Source of the DNA: CBDDBX01 sp965225955
GTDB taxonomy: Bacteria; Acidobacteriota; Aminicenantia; UBA2199
Assembly: GCA_965225955.1 (NCBI GenBank)
Contig: CBDDBX010000037.1
Span: 1 to 64,000, forward strand
Length of the DNA stretch: 64,000 nucleotides
Direction of reading: 5' to 3'
Shown here piece by piece: positions 8,101 through 16,459 of this stretch (its first letter is position 1; every line of letters begins with the position of its first letter). Both the position numbers and the translations under genes were made by a program. The notes below the pieces were generated by a model. It was not told where the DNA came from and made no database searches. It saw only the letters and a program-made list of their open reading frames with translations.

Positions 8101-9504
8101 ATTATTGCTGCATCAATAAAGGACAAGGGAGAGGCTCCCAAAAAAGTAGCATTTACTCTGTGGGGTGGAGAGTTTATCAGGGATAAAGGTACTACTATAG
8201 CTGAAATCTTATGGATGCTTGGGGTTGAGCCGGTTAGAGACAGAAGAGGTCGGGTATTTGATGTAAAACTGGTTCCCTCTGAGAAGCTCAAAAGAGCCAG
8301 AATAGATGTACTTGTCCAGACTTCAGGGCAGTTCCGTGATGTTGCTGCATCAAGAATTGATCTTATAAACAAAGCTGTGAGGCTTGCTGCAGAGAGCAGG
8401 GATGAGGGTTATACAAATAATGTGTGGCAGGGAAGCCTTAATGCTGAAGCAGTAATGAAAAAACGGGGAATAACTCCTGAGAAAGCCAGATATTTTGCAA
8501 CAGCCAGAGTTTTTGGCGGTATTAATGGGAATTACGGCACCAATATTATGGACAAAGTTGAGGCTTCGGATACCTGGGAAAAGGATAGTAAAATCGCAAA
8601 ACAGTATATGAAAAATATGGGGGCAGTATATATGAAAGACAGCTGGTCAGAGTTTTTGCCGGGAATGTTTGAAGCTGCTGTCCAGAATACAGATACAGTG
8701 ATACAGCCAAGATCATCAAATCAGTATGGACCTCTTACTCTTGATCACTACTACGAATTTATGGGTGGAATCTGTGCAACAGTAAGAACTGTTACAGGTA
8801 AAGATCCTGCAGCATATTTCAGTGACCTCAGAAATAACAGTAGTGTAAGAATTGAAAGCCTTAAGGATGCTGTCTGGACTGAAGCCAGAACAACTCTCTT
8901 TAACCCACGCTACATAAAAGCTCTCATCAGAGGGGGAGCTTCATCAGCTGAGAAGTTTGCTGAAACCTTCAGAAACACCTTTGCCTGGAATGCCCTTAAA
9001 CCTGCAGATATCGATTCAGAAATATGGGATGAGATTAACAGAGTCTATATAGATGATAAACATAAACTTGAATTGAAGAAATTTTTCAAAAGAGAGAACC
9101 CCTATGCTCTTCAGGAGATGACATCAGTAATGCTGGAAACTGCAAGGAAAGGATACTGGAAGCCTTCAAAAGAGGTACTTGTTAAAATTGCCAACCTCCA
9201 TGTTGCCCTTGTTAAAGAGTTTAAAGCCGGTTGCAGTGGCTTTGTCTGTAACAACAGCAAGGTAAGGGATATGGTTGCAGAACTTGTGGATAGTAAGGAG
9301 CTGAAAGATTATCGTAAATCCATTGATGAAGCCCGGGTAAAGAAAGCAGATAGTAGGGAAAAAGAGGGTATGAAACTTGAAAAAGAGAAGAAACCTGGAG
9401 AGGAACCTCTGATTAAGATCGATTCCCGCATGGTTATAATTATTGTCTCTGTACTACTTGCAGCACTTATCCTTATGGGGTTAATAAGAAAGAAAAGAGA
9501 CTGA
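5128..9504 (+). CDS. cobN: Membrane-anchored CobN/HmuS-like chelatase large subunit
   Basis: A CobN/magnesium-chelatase H-type protein of about 1458 residues. CobN core motifs are visible, for example MHFGTHGSLEFTPWKQ (near residue 541), RTAAVLVSHLTPPF, and TARVFGGINGNYGTN. Unlike soluble aerobic CobN it starts with a signal anchor (about residues 6-22, MVALIALVCIIAGGYFIY) and ends with a helix and a Lys/Arg tail (VIIIVSVLLAALILMGLIRKKRD, given here in its hydrophobic part). The main body is therefore probably outside the cytoplasm. Residues about 784-808 form a methionine-rich stretch. No CobS/CobT ATPase partner is nearby. HmuS of Bacteroidota has the same architecture and neighbours. The ATG at 5128 is preferred; a GTG at 5119 is also possible. 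Confidence 0.85.
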   Translation: MSRKMVALIALVCIIAGGYFIYEKWFGKTVITLINFRDFQYAELKEVVKDLNVELKRVKFDKDNLISLTDESIVFLRCMGLRVVPEMKKLLKEASDSGVKITTFSPGSNVADIPNIGDEAANKLRLYKTNGGKRNLKNLFLYTRKNIDKKIVNDNIDEPEDIPGDQFFYLGDQEYFNSYKEYLEFYKKRGLYKKGAPKVALFSTIIGPRTIKRGHVDEMIKGLEKKGFNVFPVCAWKKRFEFLKEIEPDVAVVMAFFRFTSEQKKLIKYLKDKKIPMLCPVMVHEPVEKWMKSQNGIMGGMLTHSIVTPETDGGIEPMAFAAQFKNEEGLYLYGALKKRIKRICTRVENWIKLKRKANSKKKIAIVYYKGPGKNAMVAGGMEVVPSLYKLLKELKKRGYNTGILPEDEQAFYEIIQQKGPVIGSYAEGSMAEYMKNGDPHLLPVQEYNNWLDKDLELDLKAELIKQQGAPPGNYMGVVRGEKRYLAITRVKFGNITLLPQPMPGGGKDTSKLVHGVKKAPSHNYIAAYLWIKNGLKADALMHFGTHGSLEFTPWKQVALSDYDWPDLLIGDIPHPYLYIINNIGEAVLAKRRTAAVLVSHLTPPFTESDLYGDLAKLDDKVHAWMEAGDPLLKRSIENKIRTMVKAMDMNKDLQIKDEDMRGNEFIERVHDYLHKLESAKITQGLYTVGKGYSSKDLEDTARLMVIDPLSVSIARLRIAKGLERATVFDNPHNFSEKYRKPAEKMIEKMISGEKSAEEYISKEDMERVKRYDMYLENKRKKKKRMMSMMMSGAKPGGMMGMMSSMMKGPPPGIITEAVVADLKLCLNPETLKAELKGSGYERVAELSRRASLFKRFGKMKGGKGTDKWSTIFFELLGKKGNSGLLKKSEDLIKVAEKRALGKEKEYVSLVKGVYDNLKAVNIYRGYLKESPVREIEAMATVLEGGYIEPSPGADPIKNPRSIPTGRNLYAIDAEATPTEEAWETGKMLADKIIAASIKDKGEAPKKVAFTLWGGEFIRDKGTTIAEILWMLGVEPVRDRRGRVFDVKLVPSEKLKRARIDVLVQTSGQFRDVAASRIDLINKAVRLAAESRDEGYTNNVWQGSLNAEAVMKKRGITPEKARYFATARVFGGINGNYGTNIMDKVEASDTWEKDSKIAKQYMKNMGAVYMKDSWSEFLPGMFEAAVQNTDTVIQPRSSNQYGPLTLDHYYEFMGGICATVRTVTGKDPAAYFSDLRNNSSVRIESLKDAVWTEARTTLFNPRYIKALIRGGASSAEKFAETFRNTFAWNALKPADIDSEIWDEINRVYIDDKHKLELKKFFKRENPYALQEMTSVMLETARKGYWKPSKEVLVKIANLHVALVKEFKAGCSGFVCNNSKVRDMVAELVDSKELKDYRKSIDEARVKKADSREKEGMKLEKEKKPGEEPLIKIDSRMVIIIVSVLLAALILMGLIRKKRD

Positions 9505-9538
9505 TATGTGATCTATTTAAAAAGATACAGGAGAACTT

Positions 9539-10171
9539 ATGGAATATATAAAGAAGCCCTTTGGCATTGAAGACCGCAGTATGGAAATTATAAGTGAAGA
9601 GCTGGGAGATCGCAGTTTCCCCGGTTTAACTGAGACAGTTGTTAAGAGAGTAATACATACTACTGCGGACTTTGAATATGCAGATCTTCTGGAGTTCTTC
9701 AATAATCCTGTAGAAGCCGGAATAGAGGCTATTAAGAAAGGTGCTCCTGTTGTTACAGATACAAATATGATCAGAGCAGGTTTAAATAAGAAGCTTCTGG
9801 GTAATCTGAACTGCTCAGTTAACTGCTTTATGGCTGATGAAGATGTTGCGCTGAAAGCAAAGGAGCTGGGGGTTACCAGAGCTATGGTTTCAATGGAGAA
9901 AGCAGCTCAGGAAAATCTGAATGGGATCTTTCTTGTAGGTAATGCTCCAACTGCTCTCTTCAGAATCTCTGAACTCATGAAAGAGGGAAAGCTTAAACCA
10001 CAACTCATAGTTGCTGTGCCTGTAGGCTTTGTCGGAGCTGCTGAATCAAAAGATATGGCTGCTGAACTGGATGTACCGGTTATTATCACCCGTGGTCGTA
10101 AAGGAGGCAGTACTGTTGCTGTTTCCATTATGAATGCAATTACCTATATGGTTAAGGAAAGGGAGAGATGA
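9539..10171 (+). CDS. cbiC: Cobalt-precorrin-8 methylmutase
   Basis: CbiC moves the C11 methyl group to C12, turning cobalt-precorrin-8 into cobyrinate. The protein has 210 residues, the usual length. The VIHTTADFEYADLL motif (about residues 40-53) includes the catalytic histidine of the family, and TDTNMIRAG and GNAPTALF are also characteristic. AGGAGA ends five bases before the ATG. It follows cobN by 34 bases and overlaps cbiD by four (ATGA). It is the first of nine consecutive corrin-ring genes although it acts last in their sequence. Confidence 0.95.
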   Translation: MEYIKKPFGIEDRSMEIISEELGDRSFPGLTETVVKRVIHTTADFEYADLLEFFNNPVEAGIEAIKKGAPVVTDTNMIRAGLNKKLLGNLNCSVNCFMADEDVALKAKELGVTRAMVSMEKAAQENLNGIFLVGNAPTALFRISELMKEGKLKPQLIVAVPVGFVGAAESKDMAAELDVPVIITRGRKGGSTVAVSIMNAITYMVKERER

Positions 10172-11283
10172 AAAACCTTAAGCGGTGGGTTCACGGTAAA
10201 GAGCTGCAGTGTGGTTATACTACCGGCTCCTGCGCTGCTGCAGCAGCAAAGGGTGCAGTTCAGATGCTGCTTGAGCAGAAACCCGTGACGTCTGTAACCA
10301 TTACTACTCCCGGGGATATTCTGCTGGATCTGGAGCTTGTTGATCAGGAGTTCAGTACAACGGGAGCTCAGTGTGGTGTGGTTAAGTTTTCAGGAGATGA
10401 CCCGGATATTACAAACGGTTTTAAAGTATATGCTTCTGTTGAATATACCGATGGCAACAGCATCGAAATAGATGGTGGCGTCGGAGTGGGGCGGGTAACA
10501 AAGCCCGGCCTCTCTGTAGCTCCCGGAGAAGCAGCAATAAATCCTGTACCCCTTAAAATGATAGAGGGTTCAGTAAAGGAGATTACCAGAGGGAAGTGTG
10601 GTGTAAAGATTGTAATTTCAATACCTGAAGGTGTTGAAGCTGCTAAAAAGACCTTTAATCCTAAATTAGGAATTGAAGGGGGCATTTCAGTTCTGGGAAC
10701 CACGGGAATTGTTGAGCCAATGTCCCAGGAGGCTTCTAAAGACTCTCTGGTACTTGAACTGAAAGCAGGGCTGGATAGTGGTGGTAAAGAAATTACCCTT
10801 GTTCCGGGAAAATATGGTGAGAACTTTGCCATAAACAGCATCGGAGTGCCGCAGAAAAGTATCTTCTTTACCGGAAATTTTATTGGAGAGCTCCTTACTG
10901 CAGCAGCCTCCATGGGTGTTGAATCTGTTCTGCTGACAGGACACATTGGTAAGCTGGTGAAAGTTGCAGGTGGTATCTTTAACACTTACAGTCGTATTGC
11001 AGACGGTCGTATGGAGATAATGAGTTGCATTGCCTCTCTTATGGGTGGAAACAGTGGACTTACCAAAAAAATACTTGAAGCAAATACCACAGATGAGGCT
11101 CTTGACATAATTGATGAAGCCGGAATTGAAGGTTTTGCAGAAGCTTTGACAGAGAGGATAAGTTCTAAATTGAGAGATCTTTCAGGCCTTGAGGTTGGGG
11201 TTGTTCTTTTCAGCCTTCAGAGAGGTTTAATCTATATGGACAGCACCGCAGAGAAGCTAATTGGGAGATTGAAGAGTGAGTAG
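10168..11283 (+). CDS. cbiD: Cobalt-precorrin-5B C1-methyltransferase
   Basis: CbiD methylates C1 of cobalt-precorrin-5B in the anaerobic cobalamin pathway. The protein has 371 residues, normal for the family. The N-terminal GYTTGSCAAAAAKGA motif and the later TGHIGKLVKVAGGIFNTYS are diagnostic. The start ATG overlaps the cbiC stop, and the gene ends inside the cbiE start with a GTGAGTAG overlap of eight bases. Confidence 0.95.
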   Translation: MKNLKRWVHGKELQCGYTTGSCAAAAAKGAVQMLLEQKPVTSVTITTPGDILLDLELVDQEFSTTGAQCGVVKFSGDDPDITNGFKVYASVEYTDGNSIEIDGGVGVGRVTKPGLSVAPGEAAINPVPLKMIEGSVKEITRGKCGVKIVISIPEGVEAAKKTFNPKLGIEGGISVLGTTGIVEPMSQEASKDSLVLELKAGLDSGGKEITLVPGKYGENFAINSIGVPQKSIFFTGNFIGELLTAAASMGVESVLLTGHIGKLVKVAGGIFNTYSRIADGRMEIMSCIASLMGGNSGLTKKILEANTTDEALDIIDEAGIEGFAEALTERISSKLRDLSGLEVGVVLFSLQRGLIYMDSTAEKLIGRLKSE

Positions 11284-11902
11284 ATTTTTTCTTGTAGGAA
11301 TCGGCCCCGGAAGTATAGATTACATTCTTCCTGCAGCTATGAAAAGAGTTGAAAGTGCAGATGTACTGATTGGGGGTAAACGTAATCTTGAAACTTTTAA
11401 AGATATCTTCAGTGGTAAAACCATTGAACTGAAAAGTAATTACCCTGAAGTAACAGAATACATAAAAGAGAACAGAGATAAGAAGAGGATTGTTCTTGTG
11501 GTTTCCGGGGACCCGGGATTTTACAGTCTCTTAAATACTATGCTTAAGAGTTTTGACCGTAAGGATATTGTTGTGGAGCCGGGAATAAGTTCGCTGCAGT
11601 ATTTAATGGCTAAAGGCACTGTGACTTTGCAGGATGGGCGTATGATAAGTCTTCACGGGCGAAGTAGCGGAGAGCTTGAGAAGATAGTGGAAATCCATAA
11701 AGTGGTTGGCATACTTACGGACAAAATAAATTCCCCCACAGAGATCGCAGAACGCCTCTCAACTGCTGGTTATGGAGACAGAGATGTGCTCATTGGTGAG
11801 AGACTCTCTTATGAAGATGAGAAGATAAGTAGCATGAAGATAGATGAAGCAAAGAGCGGGGATTTTGATCCTCTCTCAGTTATGGTGGTGTACAGTGAGT
11901 AG
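11276..11902 (+). CDS. cbiE: Cobalt-precorrin-7 C5-methyltransferase
   Basis: CbiE is a tetrapyrrole (class III) SAM methyltransferase acting at C5. The 208-residue protein begins MSRFFLVGIGPGS, with the GIGPG loop, and has SGDPGFYSLL near residue 80. GTG is the start, overlapping the cbiD stop. Together with the separate CbiT it corresponds to the two halves of fused CobL of the aerobic pathway; here they remain separate and overlap. Confidence 0.92.
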   Translation: MSRFFLVGIGPGSIDYILPAAMKRVESADVLIGGKRNLETFKDIFSGKTIELKSNYPEVTEYIKENRDKKRIVLVVSGDPGFYSLLNTMLKSFDRKDIVVEPGISSLQYLMAKGTVTLQDGRMISLHGRSSGELEKIVEIHKVVGILTDKINSPTEIAERLSTAGYGDRDVLIGERLSYEDEKISSMKIDEAKSGDFDPLSVMVVYSE

Positions 11903-12482
11903 ATTTTATGTACCGGGAATACCGGATGAGGAGTTCCTGAGAGAAAGAGTGCCTATGACCAAAAGAGAGGTAAGGGTACTTTCAGTTTCTGCAATGAGAC
12001 TCAGTAAGAACTCTGTGGTTGCTGATATTGGTGCAGGCACAGGCTCTGTTTCGATTGAATGCGCTCTTATTGCACCGGAAGGTAGAGTTTATGCTTTTGA
12101 GAAGAATCCCGAAGCTGTTGCTCTGATTGAGAGGAACTGCAATCACTTTGGGGTTTCAAATATAGAGGTAATTGCGGGAAATGCAGGAGCGCAGCTGAGT
12201 ACTGTTGATGATGTACTGGATGCAATGTTCATTGGAGGTTCCGGTGGAGAGATGGAGTCGGTTCTGAAAACAGGGTATAAGAAGTTGAGATCTGGTGGCA
12301 GAGTTGTAATTAATGCTGTAAATATAGAGACTCTGACTCTGGGTTTAAATACTCTTAAGAAGTGTGGTTACTCAGATATCTCTTTCATTCAGGCCTCAAT
12401 ATCCAGAAGCAGAAAACTTGGGAAAGGCCATGCCCTTGAGCCTCTTAACCCGGTTTTTATAATTGAAGGTTCAAAATCATGA
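11895..12482 (+). CDS. cbiT: Cobalt-precorrin-6B C15-methyltransferase (decarboxylating)
   Basis: CbiT methylates C15 and decarboxylates the C12 acetate. The family's N-terminal VPGIPDEEFLRERVPMTK is followed by the class I SAM motif DIGAGTGSVSIE (about residues 49-60) and FIGGSGGEM. The GTG at 11895 is chosen: it reproduces exactly the GTGAGTAG overlap seen at the cbiD/cbiE joint, whereas a longer reading from 11844 would add 17 residues of unrelated sequence. The protein has 195 residues. Confidence 0.92.
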   Translation: MSRFYVPGIPDEEFLRERVPMTKREVRVLSVSAMRLSKNSVVADIGAGTGSVSIECALIAPEGRVYAFEKNPEAVALIERNCNHFGVSNIEVIAGNAGAQLSTVDDVLDAMFIGGSGGEMESVLKTGYKKLRSGGRVVINAVNIETLTLGLNTLKKCGYSDISFIQASISRSRKLGKGHALEPLNPVFIIEGSKS

Positions 12483-13168
12483 GTACCTTTACCGGAGTTG
12501 GTGTTGGTCCCGGAGATAGGTCCCTCATTACTCTCAAAGCAGTAGAGGCAATCAAAGATTCCGATGTTGTTGTAGTACCTGTAAAGAGGGAGGGGGCAGA
12601 AAGTGTTGCTCTCAACATTGCAAAAGAACATATAGGTGAGGGCACAGATGTTGAGAAACTCCTATTTCCAATGGTAAGAGATGAAGATAAGCTGAAGAGA
12701 GAGTGGCAGAAAGGGGTTGAAAAGGTAACAGAACTACTTGATAAGGGACTGGAAGTTGTGTTTCTCACTATTGGAGACCCCATGCTCTACAGTACCTGCT
12801 GGTATGTACTGAAAGATATAAAGGCCAGAGGTTATAAAACCGCTGTTGTGCCGGGTATAACATCTTTTTCTGCTGCAGCTGCAACCCTTCAGACTCCTCT
12901 TGCAATGGGAGATGAAGCTTTTACTGTAGTACCTGTAACCCCGGGGCAAAAGTCTCTGAAAGAGGGAGTCAGGAACTATGCTTTTCTTAAGGTTTCCTCG
13001 GATTATGAGGCTTTAAGAGAAGAACTTAAAGAAGAGAAACTTATTGAAAGGAGCCGCCTTATTATTGAGTGCGGTAAAAGTAAAGAAGAGATAGTAGACA
13101 ATCTTAATAATAGAGGAGACGAGATTCCTTATCTCTCTCTGATACTCACTGGAGGAGATAACCAATGA
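12479..13168 (+). CDS. cbiL: Cobalt-precorrin-2 C20-methyltransferase
   Basis: CbiL methylates C20 of cobalt-precorrin-2 and is the first methyltransferase after cobalt insertion. The 229-residue protein opens TFTGVGVGPGDRSLITLKAV and has VVVPVKREG and TIGDPMLYSTCWYV, typical of CbiL. It joins cbiT and cbiF by four-base ATGA overlaps. Confidence 0.93.
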   Translation: MSTFTGVGVGPGDRSLITLKAVEAIKDSDVVVVPVKREGAESVALNIAKEHIGEGTDVEKLLFPMVRDEDKLKREWQKGVEKVTELLDKGLEVVFLTIGDPMLYSTCWYVLKDIKARGYKTAVVPGITSFSAAAATLQTPLAMGDEAFTVVPVTPGQKSLKEGVRNYAFLKVSSDYEALREELKEEKLIERSRLIIECGKSKEEIVDNLNNRGDEIPYLSLILTGGDNQ

Positions 13169-13920
13169 AAATCTGGTTTGTAGGAGCCGGTCCCGGAGAT
13201 CCCGATCTTATTACTGTAAAAGGTGCGGGGCTTGTGGAAAAGGCTGATGTAATTATATACGCAGGGTCACTGGTTAACCCTGAAATACTTAACCGCAGAA
13301 AAGATGGTTCAGTAGTACATAATAGTGCCTCAATGACTTTGGAAGAGGTAATAGAGGTAACTGAAACTGCAGTAAAGGAAGGGAAAATGGTTGTGAGGCT
13401 CCATACCGGAGACCCTGCAATATATGGAGCTATAAGAGAGCAGATGAGGGAGCTGGATAAGAGAGGAATCTCTTATGAAGTTATTCCCGGAGTAAGCTCT
13501 TTTTCTGCTGCAGCAGCTTCAATGAATATGGAGTTTACTCTGCCCGGAGTAAGCCAGACTCTTATTCTGACCCGAATAAAAGGAAGAACTCCGGTACCTG
13601 AAAAAGAGAACCTTGCATCCCTTGCTTCACATAAAGCTTCAATGGCGATTTTTCTAAGTGTACATAAGATCGATGAGGTGGTTAAAGAGCTTCTTGTGCA
13701 CTACCCCTCAACAACTCATATAGCAGTTGTTCAGAAAGCCTCATGGGAGGACCAGAAGGTTGTAAAGGGAACTCTCGAAGATATTGCAGAAAAGGTTGAA
13801 AAAGCGGATATAACAAAAACAGCCCAGATTCTTGTAGGCGATTTTCTGGGGGATGAGTTTGATAACTCTCTTCTTTATGATGGAAGTTTTTCCCATATGT
13901 TCAGGAGCAGTGGGTCTTGA
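13165..13920 (+). CDS. cbiF: Cobalt-precorrin-4 C11-methyltransferase
   Basis: CbiF methylates C11. The 251-residue protein begins KIWFVGAGPGDPDLITVKG and contains ADVIIYAGSLVNPEIL, RLHTGDPAIYGAIREQM and PGVSSFSAAAA, all characteristic of the CbiF/CobM family. The start ATG overlaps the cbiL stop, and its stop overlaps the TTG start of cbiG. Confidence 0.95.
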   Translation: MKIWFVGAGPGDPDLITVKGAGLVEKADVIIYAGSLVNPEILNRRKDGSVVHNSASMTLEEVIEVTETAVKEGKMVVRLHTGDPAIYGAIREQMRELDKRGISYEVIPGVSSFSAAAASMNMEFTLPGVSQTLILTRIKGRTPVPEKENLASLASHKASMAIFLSVHKIDEVVKELLVHYPSTTHIAVVQKASWEDQKVVKGTLEDIAEKVEKADITKTAQILVGDFLGDEFDNSLLYDGSFSHMFRSSGS

Positions 13921-14975
13921 TTGCTGTAATTGCTTTAACCCGGCAGGGAGCAGAAACAGGACGCAGGATTACAGAGATGGACTCTCCTGCATCTCTTTTT
14001 CTGAGAGAAAATCTTGCGGAAGAGTTCAGTGGCAGCCGTGTAATGGAAGGAACAACAATCTATGAAATGGTTGCTGATCTATGGAAAAGATACGACTCTA
14101 TTGTTTTTGTTGCAGCTGCAGGAATAGCTGTAAGAGCAGTAGCACCTCTCTTAAAACATAAGAGCTCCGATCCTGCAGTGGTTGTTGTTGATGAGAAGGG
14201 TAAGTTTGTTATTCCTATTCTTTCGGGACATATTGGAGGTGCAAACCGACTGGCTTCAAAAATAGCGGAACATATAGGTGGTACCCCTGTTATTACTACA
14301 GCTTCAGATGTTAATGGTATAGTTGCCTTTGATGAGATGGCTGCTGAACGGGGCTGGAAAATTGAGAACCTGCATCTCCTTAAACACGTTACAGGAACTC
14401 AAATAGATGGGGGAAAGGTGGGGTACTACTCTGATATGGAAACCGGTTTTCCCATCCAAAAATCAGTTGTTATCCTTGATAAACCCGATTCAGAACTCCC
14501 CAGTGTGGTTGTTTCAGACAGATTACTCAATATTGAGTGCAAAGAACCTACCGTTTTCCTGAGGCCTTCAACAATATGTCTGGGAGTAGGATGTCGCAGA
14601 GATACTCCGGTAGATAAGATTCTGAAGGCAGTTGAAGATGCCTGCAAAGAGGCGGGAATATCCACTCTTTCCCTGGGGTCTCTGGCTACTATTCCTCTTA
14701 AAGCAGATGAGCCGGGAATGGTTGAAGCTGCTAAACACCTTGGAGTGCCTTTTCTGATTATTGATGAAGAGAGAGTTGCAGGCTGTGAAGGAGATTTCAG
14801 AGGTTCAGAGTTTGTAGAAGCCGTTACCGGTGGTAAGGCGGTGGCTTCCCCCTGTGCCCTCCTGTCAGCTGAAGAGCCGGAACTGCTGTTGGATAAGTTT
14901 ATAAGAGAAGGAGTAACGGTTTCAGTGGTAAGAGATTTAAAGAGATATAGTAGAGAGGCTAAAAGAAATGGATAG
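13917..14975 (+). CDS. cbiG: Cobalt-precorrin-5A hydrolase
   Basis: CbiG opens the delta-lactone of cobalt-precorrin-5A and releases acetaldehyde. The 352-residue protein has the N-terminal, middle and C-terminal parts of the family: ALTRQGAETG at the start, GHIGGANRLA (about 108-117), and LGVGCRRDTPVDKI with CALLSAEEPELL late. The start is TTG in a TTGA overlap with the cbiF stop, which fits the coupling along the operon although TTG is rare here. Confidence 0.93.
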   Translation: MIAVIALTRQGAETGRRITEMDSPASLFLRENLAEEFSGSRVMEGTTIYEMVADLWKRYDSIVFVAAAGIAVRAVAPLLKHKSSDPAVVVVDEKGKFVIPILSGHIGGANRLASKIAEHIGGTPVITTASDVNGIVAFDEMAAERGWKIENLHLLKHVTGTQIDGGKVGYYSDMETGFPIQKSVVILDKPDSELPSVVVSDRLLNIECKEPTVFLRPSTICLGVGCRRDTPVDKILKAVEDACKEAGISTLSLGSLATIPLKADEPGMVEAAKHLGVPFLIIDEERVAGCEGDFRGSEFVEAVTGGKAVASPCALLSAEEPELLLDKFIREGVTVSVVRDLKRYSREAKRNG

Positions 14976-15705
14976 AGGTGTTCTCCATATTGCAGGAATA
15001 GGTCCAGGTAACCCGGATCAGATGAGTGAACGGTGCAGAGCTGTTATTGCTGAAGCAGAAGTTGTTGTGGGCTACCACGTATATACCGAACTGATTACAG
15101 AGCTTATTGCTGGAAAAGAGGTGATCAATTCGGGTATGACCAGAGAAACTGAAAGGTGCAGAATTGCTGTTAAAAGAGCTGAAGGGGGAAACCGGGTTGT
15201 TCTTGTAAGCAGCGGTGACCCCGGAGTCTACGGTATGGCGGGACTTGCACTTGAAATTGCAGGAGAAGAGAGAGCTGATATCGATATTGAGGTTGTTCCC
15301 GGCATTACTGCAGCAACTTCAGCCGCATCAGTGCTTGGTGCTCCTCTTATTCACGATTTTGCTGTAATAAGCCTCAGTGACAGACTTACATCTATGGAAC
15401 TTATTGAAAAGAGACTTGATCTGGCAGCTGAAGGGGATTTTGTTATTGTGCTCTATAACCCCAGAAGTCGTGGAAGGCAGGAGCATCTGGGAAAGGCAGT
15501 TGATATTATAGGGAAACATCGTAAACCCGATACTCCTGCAGGAATTGTATGGAGTGCCGGGAGAGATGATCAGAGAAAAACTATCACAGATCTCTCTGGT
15601 ATCTGCAGTTGCGATGTGGATATGTTTGCAACAGTTATTATAGGTAATTCAGAGACAGTTGTTATTGACGGGGGAATGGTAACACCCAGAGGTTATCGCC
15701 GGTGA
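14968..15705 (+). CDS. cbiH: Cobalt-factor III / precorrin-3B C17-methyltransferase
   Basis: CbiH methylates C17 with ring contraction. The 245-residue protein has GIGPGNPDQMSERCRAVI, VVVGYHVYTELI, SSGDPGVYGMAG and LYNPRSRGR, the standard CbiH/CobJ motifs. It is not fused to CbiG or to another enzyme as in some genomes. It overlaps cbiG by eight bases and cbiJ by four (GTGA). Confidence 0.95.
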   Translation: MDRGVLHIAGIGPGNPDQMSERCRAVIAEAEVVVGYHVYTELITELIAGKEVINSGMTRETERCRIAVKRAEGGNRVVLVSSGDPGVYGMAGLALEIAGEERADIDIEVVPGITAATSAASVLGAPLIHDFAVISLSDRLTSMELIEKRLDLAAEGDFVIVLYNPRSRGRQEHLGKAVDIIGKHRKPDTPAGIVWSAGRDDQRKTITDLSGICSCDVDMFATVIIGNSETVVIDGGMVTPRGYRR

Positions 15706-16448
15706 TCCTTCTTCTTGGTGGAACAACAGAGAGTGCTCTCTGTGCCGGAGTCCTTAAAGAACTGGGGCTAAGGTTCTGTATATCTACAGCTACAACTTAC
15801 AGTGAGAATCTCTACTCACCTGATATGAAACTGGTAAGTGGCAGGATGGATTATCAGAATATGGTTGATTTCATAAGAGATGAGAAAGTTACTATGGTTC
15901 TGGATGCCACCCACCCCTTTGCAGGTAATGTAACTGACAATGGTATAATAGCTGCAGAAATCTGCAATATCTCCTTCCTGAGATATGAACGGGAGAGCTG
16001 GATACCTGAAGATATGACTGGTATAGATTACTGTAGGGATTACAGAACTGCAGCTGAGATTGCAGGGAAGAGATCTGGTAATGTACTGTTTACCACTGGT
16101 AGTAATCACGTGGAGATTTTTACAGAGTATATCAATAAAAGAAGGCTCTTTGTCAGGGTTCTCAATGTGGAGGAGTCGATAAACAAATGCCTCTCTGCAG
16201 GTCTCGAAGAGAACCACATTATTCCCTTTCGTGGAAGAGCTTTGGTTGAACAGAATCTTGAGATTATAAGAGATCGAAATATAGAACTGCTGATAACAAA
16301 GGAGAGCGGTATTACCGGCGGGCTGAAAGAGAAGGTTCTTTCTGCTCAGATAGCCGGAATTTCATGCCTTATTATCAGTAAACCTGAATTCAGTGGAATC
16401 AGAACCCTGAATTCAGAAGAGGAACTGAAGAGATATTTTATAAAATAG
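15702..16448 (+). CDS. cbiJ: Cobalt-precorrin-6A reductase
   Basis: CbiJ reduces the corrin macrocycle of cobalt-precorrin-6A with a nicotinamide cofactor. The 248-residue protein starts (GTG) with ILLLGGTTESALCAGVL, the nucleotide-binding start of the CbiJ/CobK family, and has LDATHPFAGNVTDNGI (about 66-81) and LITKESGITGG near the C-terminus. It completes the set of ring-modifying enzymes in the operon. Confidence 0.93.
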   Translation: MILLLGGTTESALCAGVLKELGLRFCISTATTYSENLYSPDMKLVSGRMDYQNMVDFIRDEKVTMVLDATHPFAGNVTDNGIIAAEICNISFLRYERESWIPEDMTGIDYCRDYRTAAEIAGKRSGNVLFTTGSNHVEIFTEYINKRRLFVRVLNVEESINKCLSAGLEENHIIPFRGRALVEQNLEIIRDRNIELLITKESGITGGLKEKVLSAQIAGISCLIISKPEFSGIRTLNSEEELKRYFIK

Positions 16449-16459
16449 TGGAGGGGTAT

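Noticed and set aside
5128..9504. Ordinary aerobic cobaltochelatase CobN working with CobS/CobT
   Set aside because: No CobS or CobT is near, the pathway genes are of the anaerobic type, CbiK is present for cobalt insertion, and both ends of the protein carry membrane segments.
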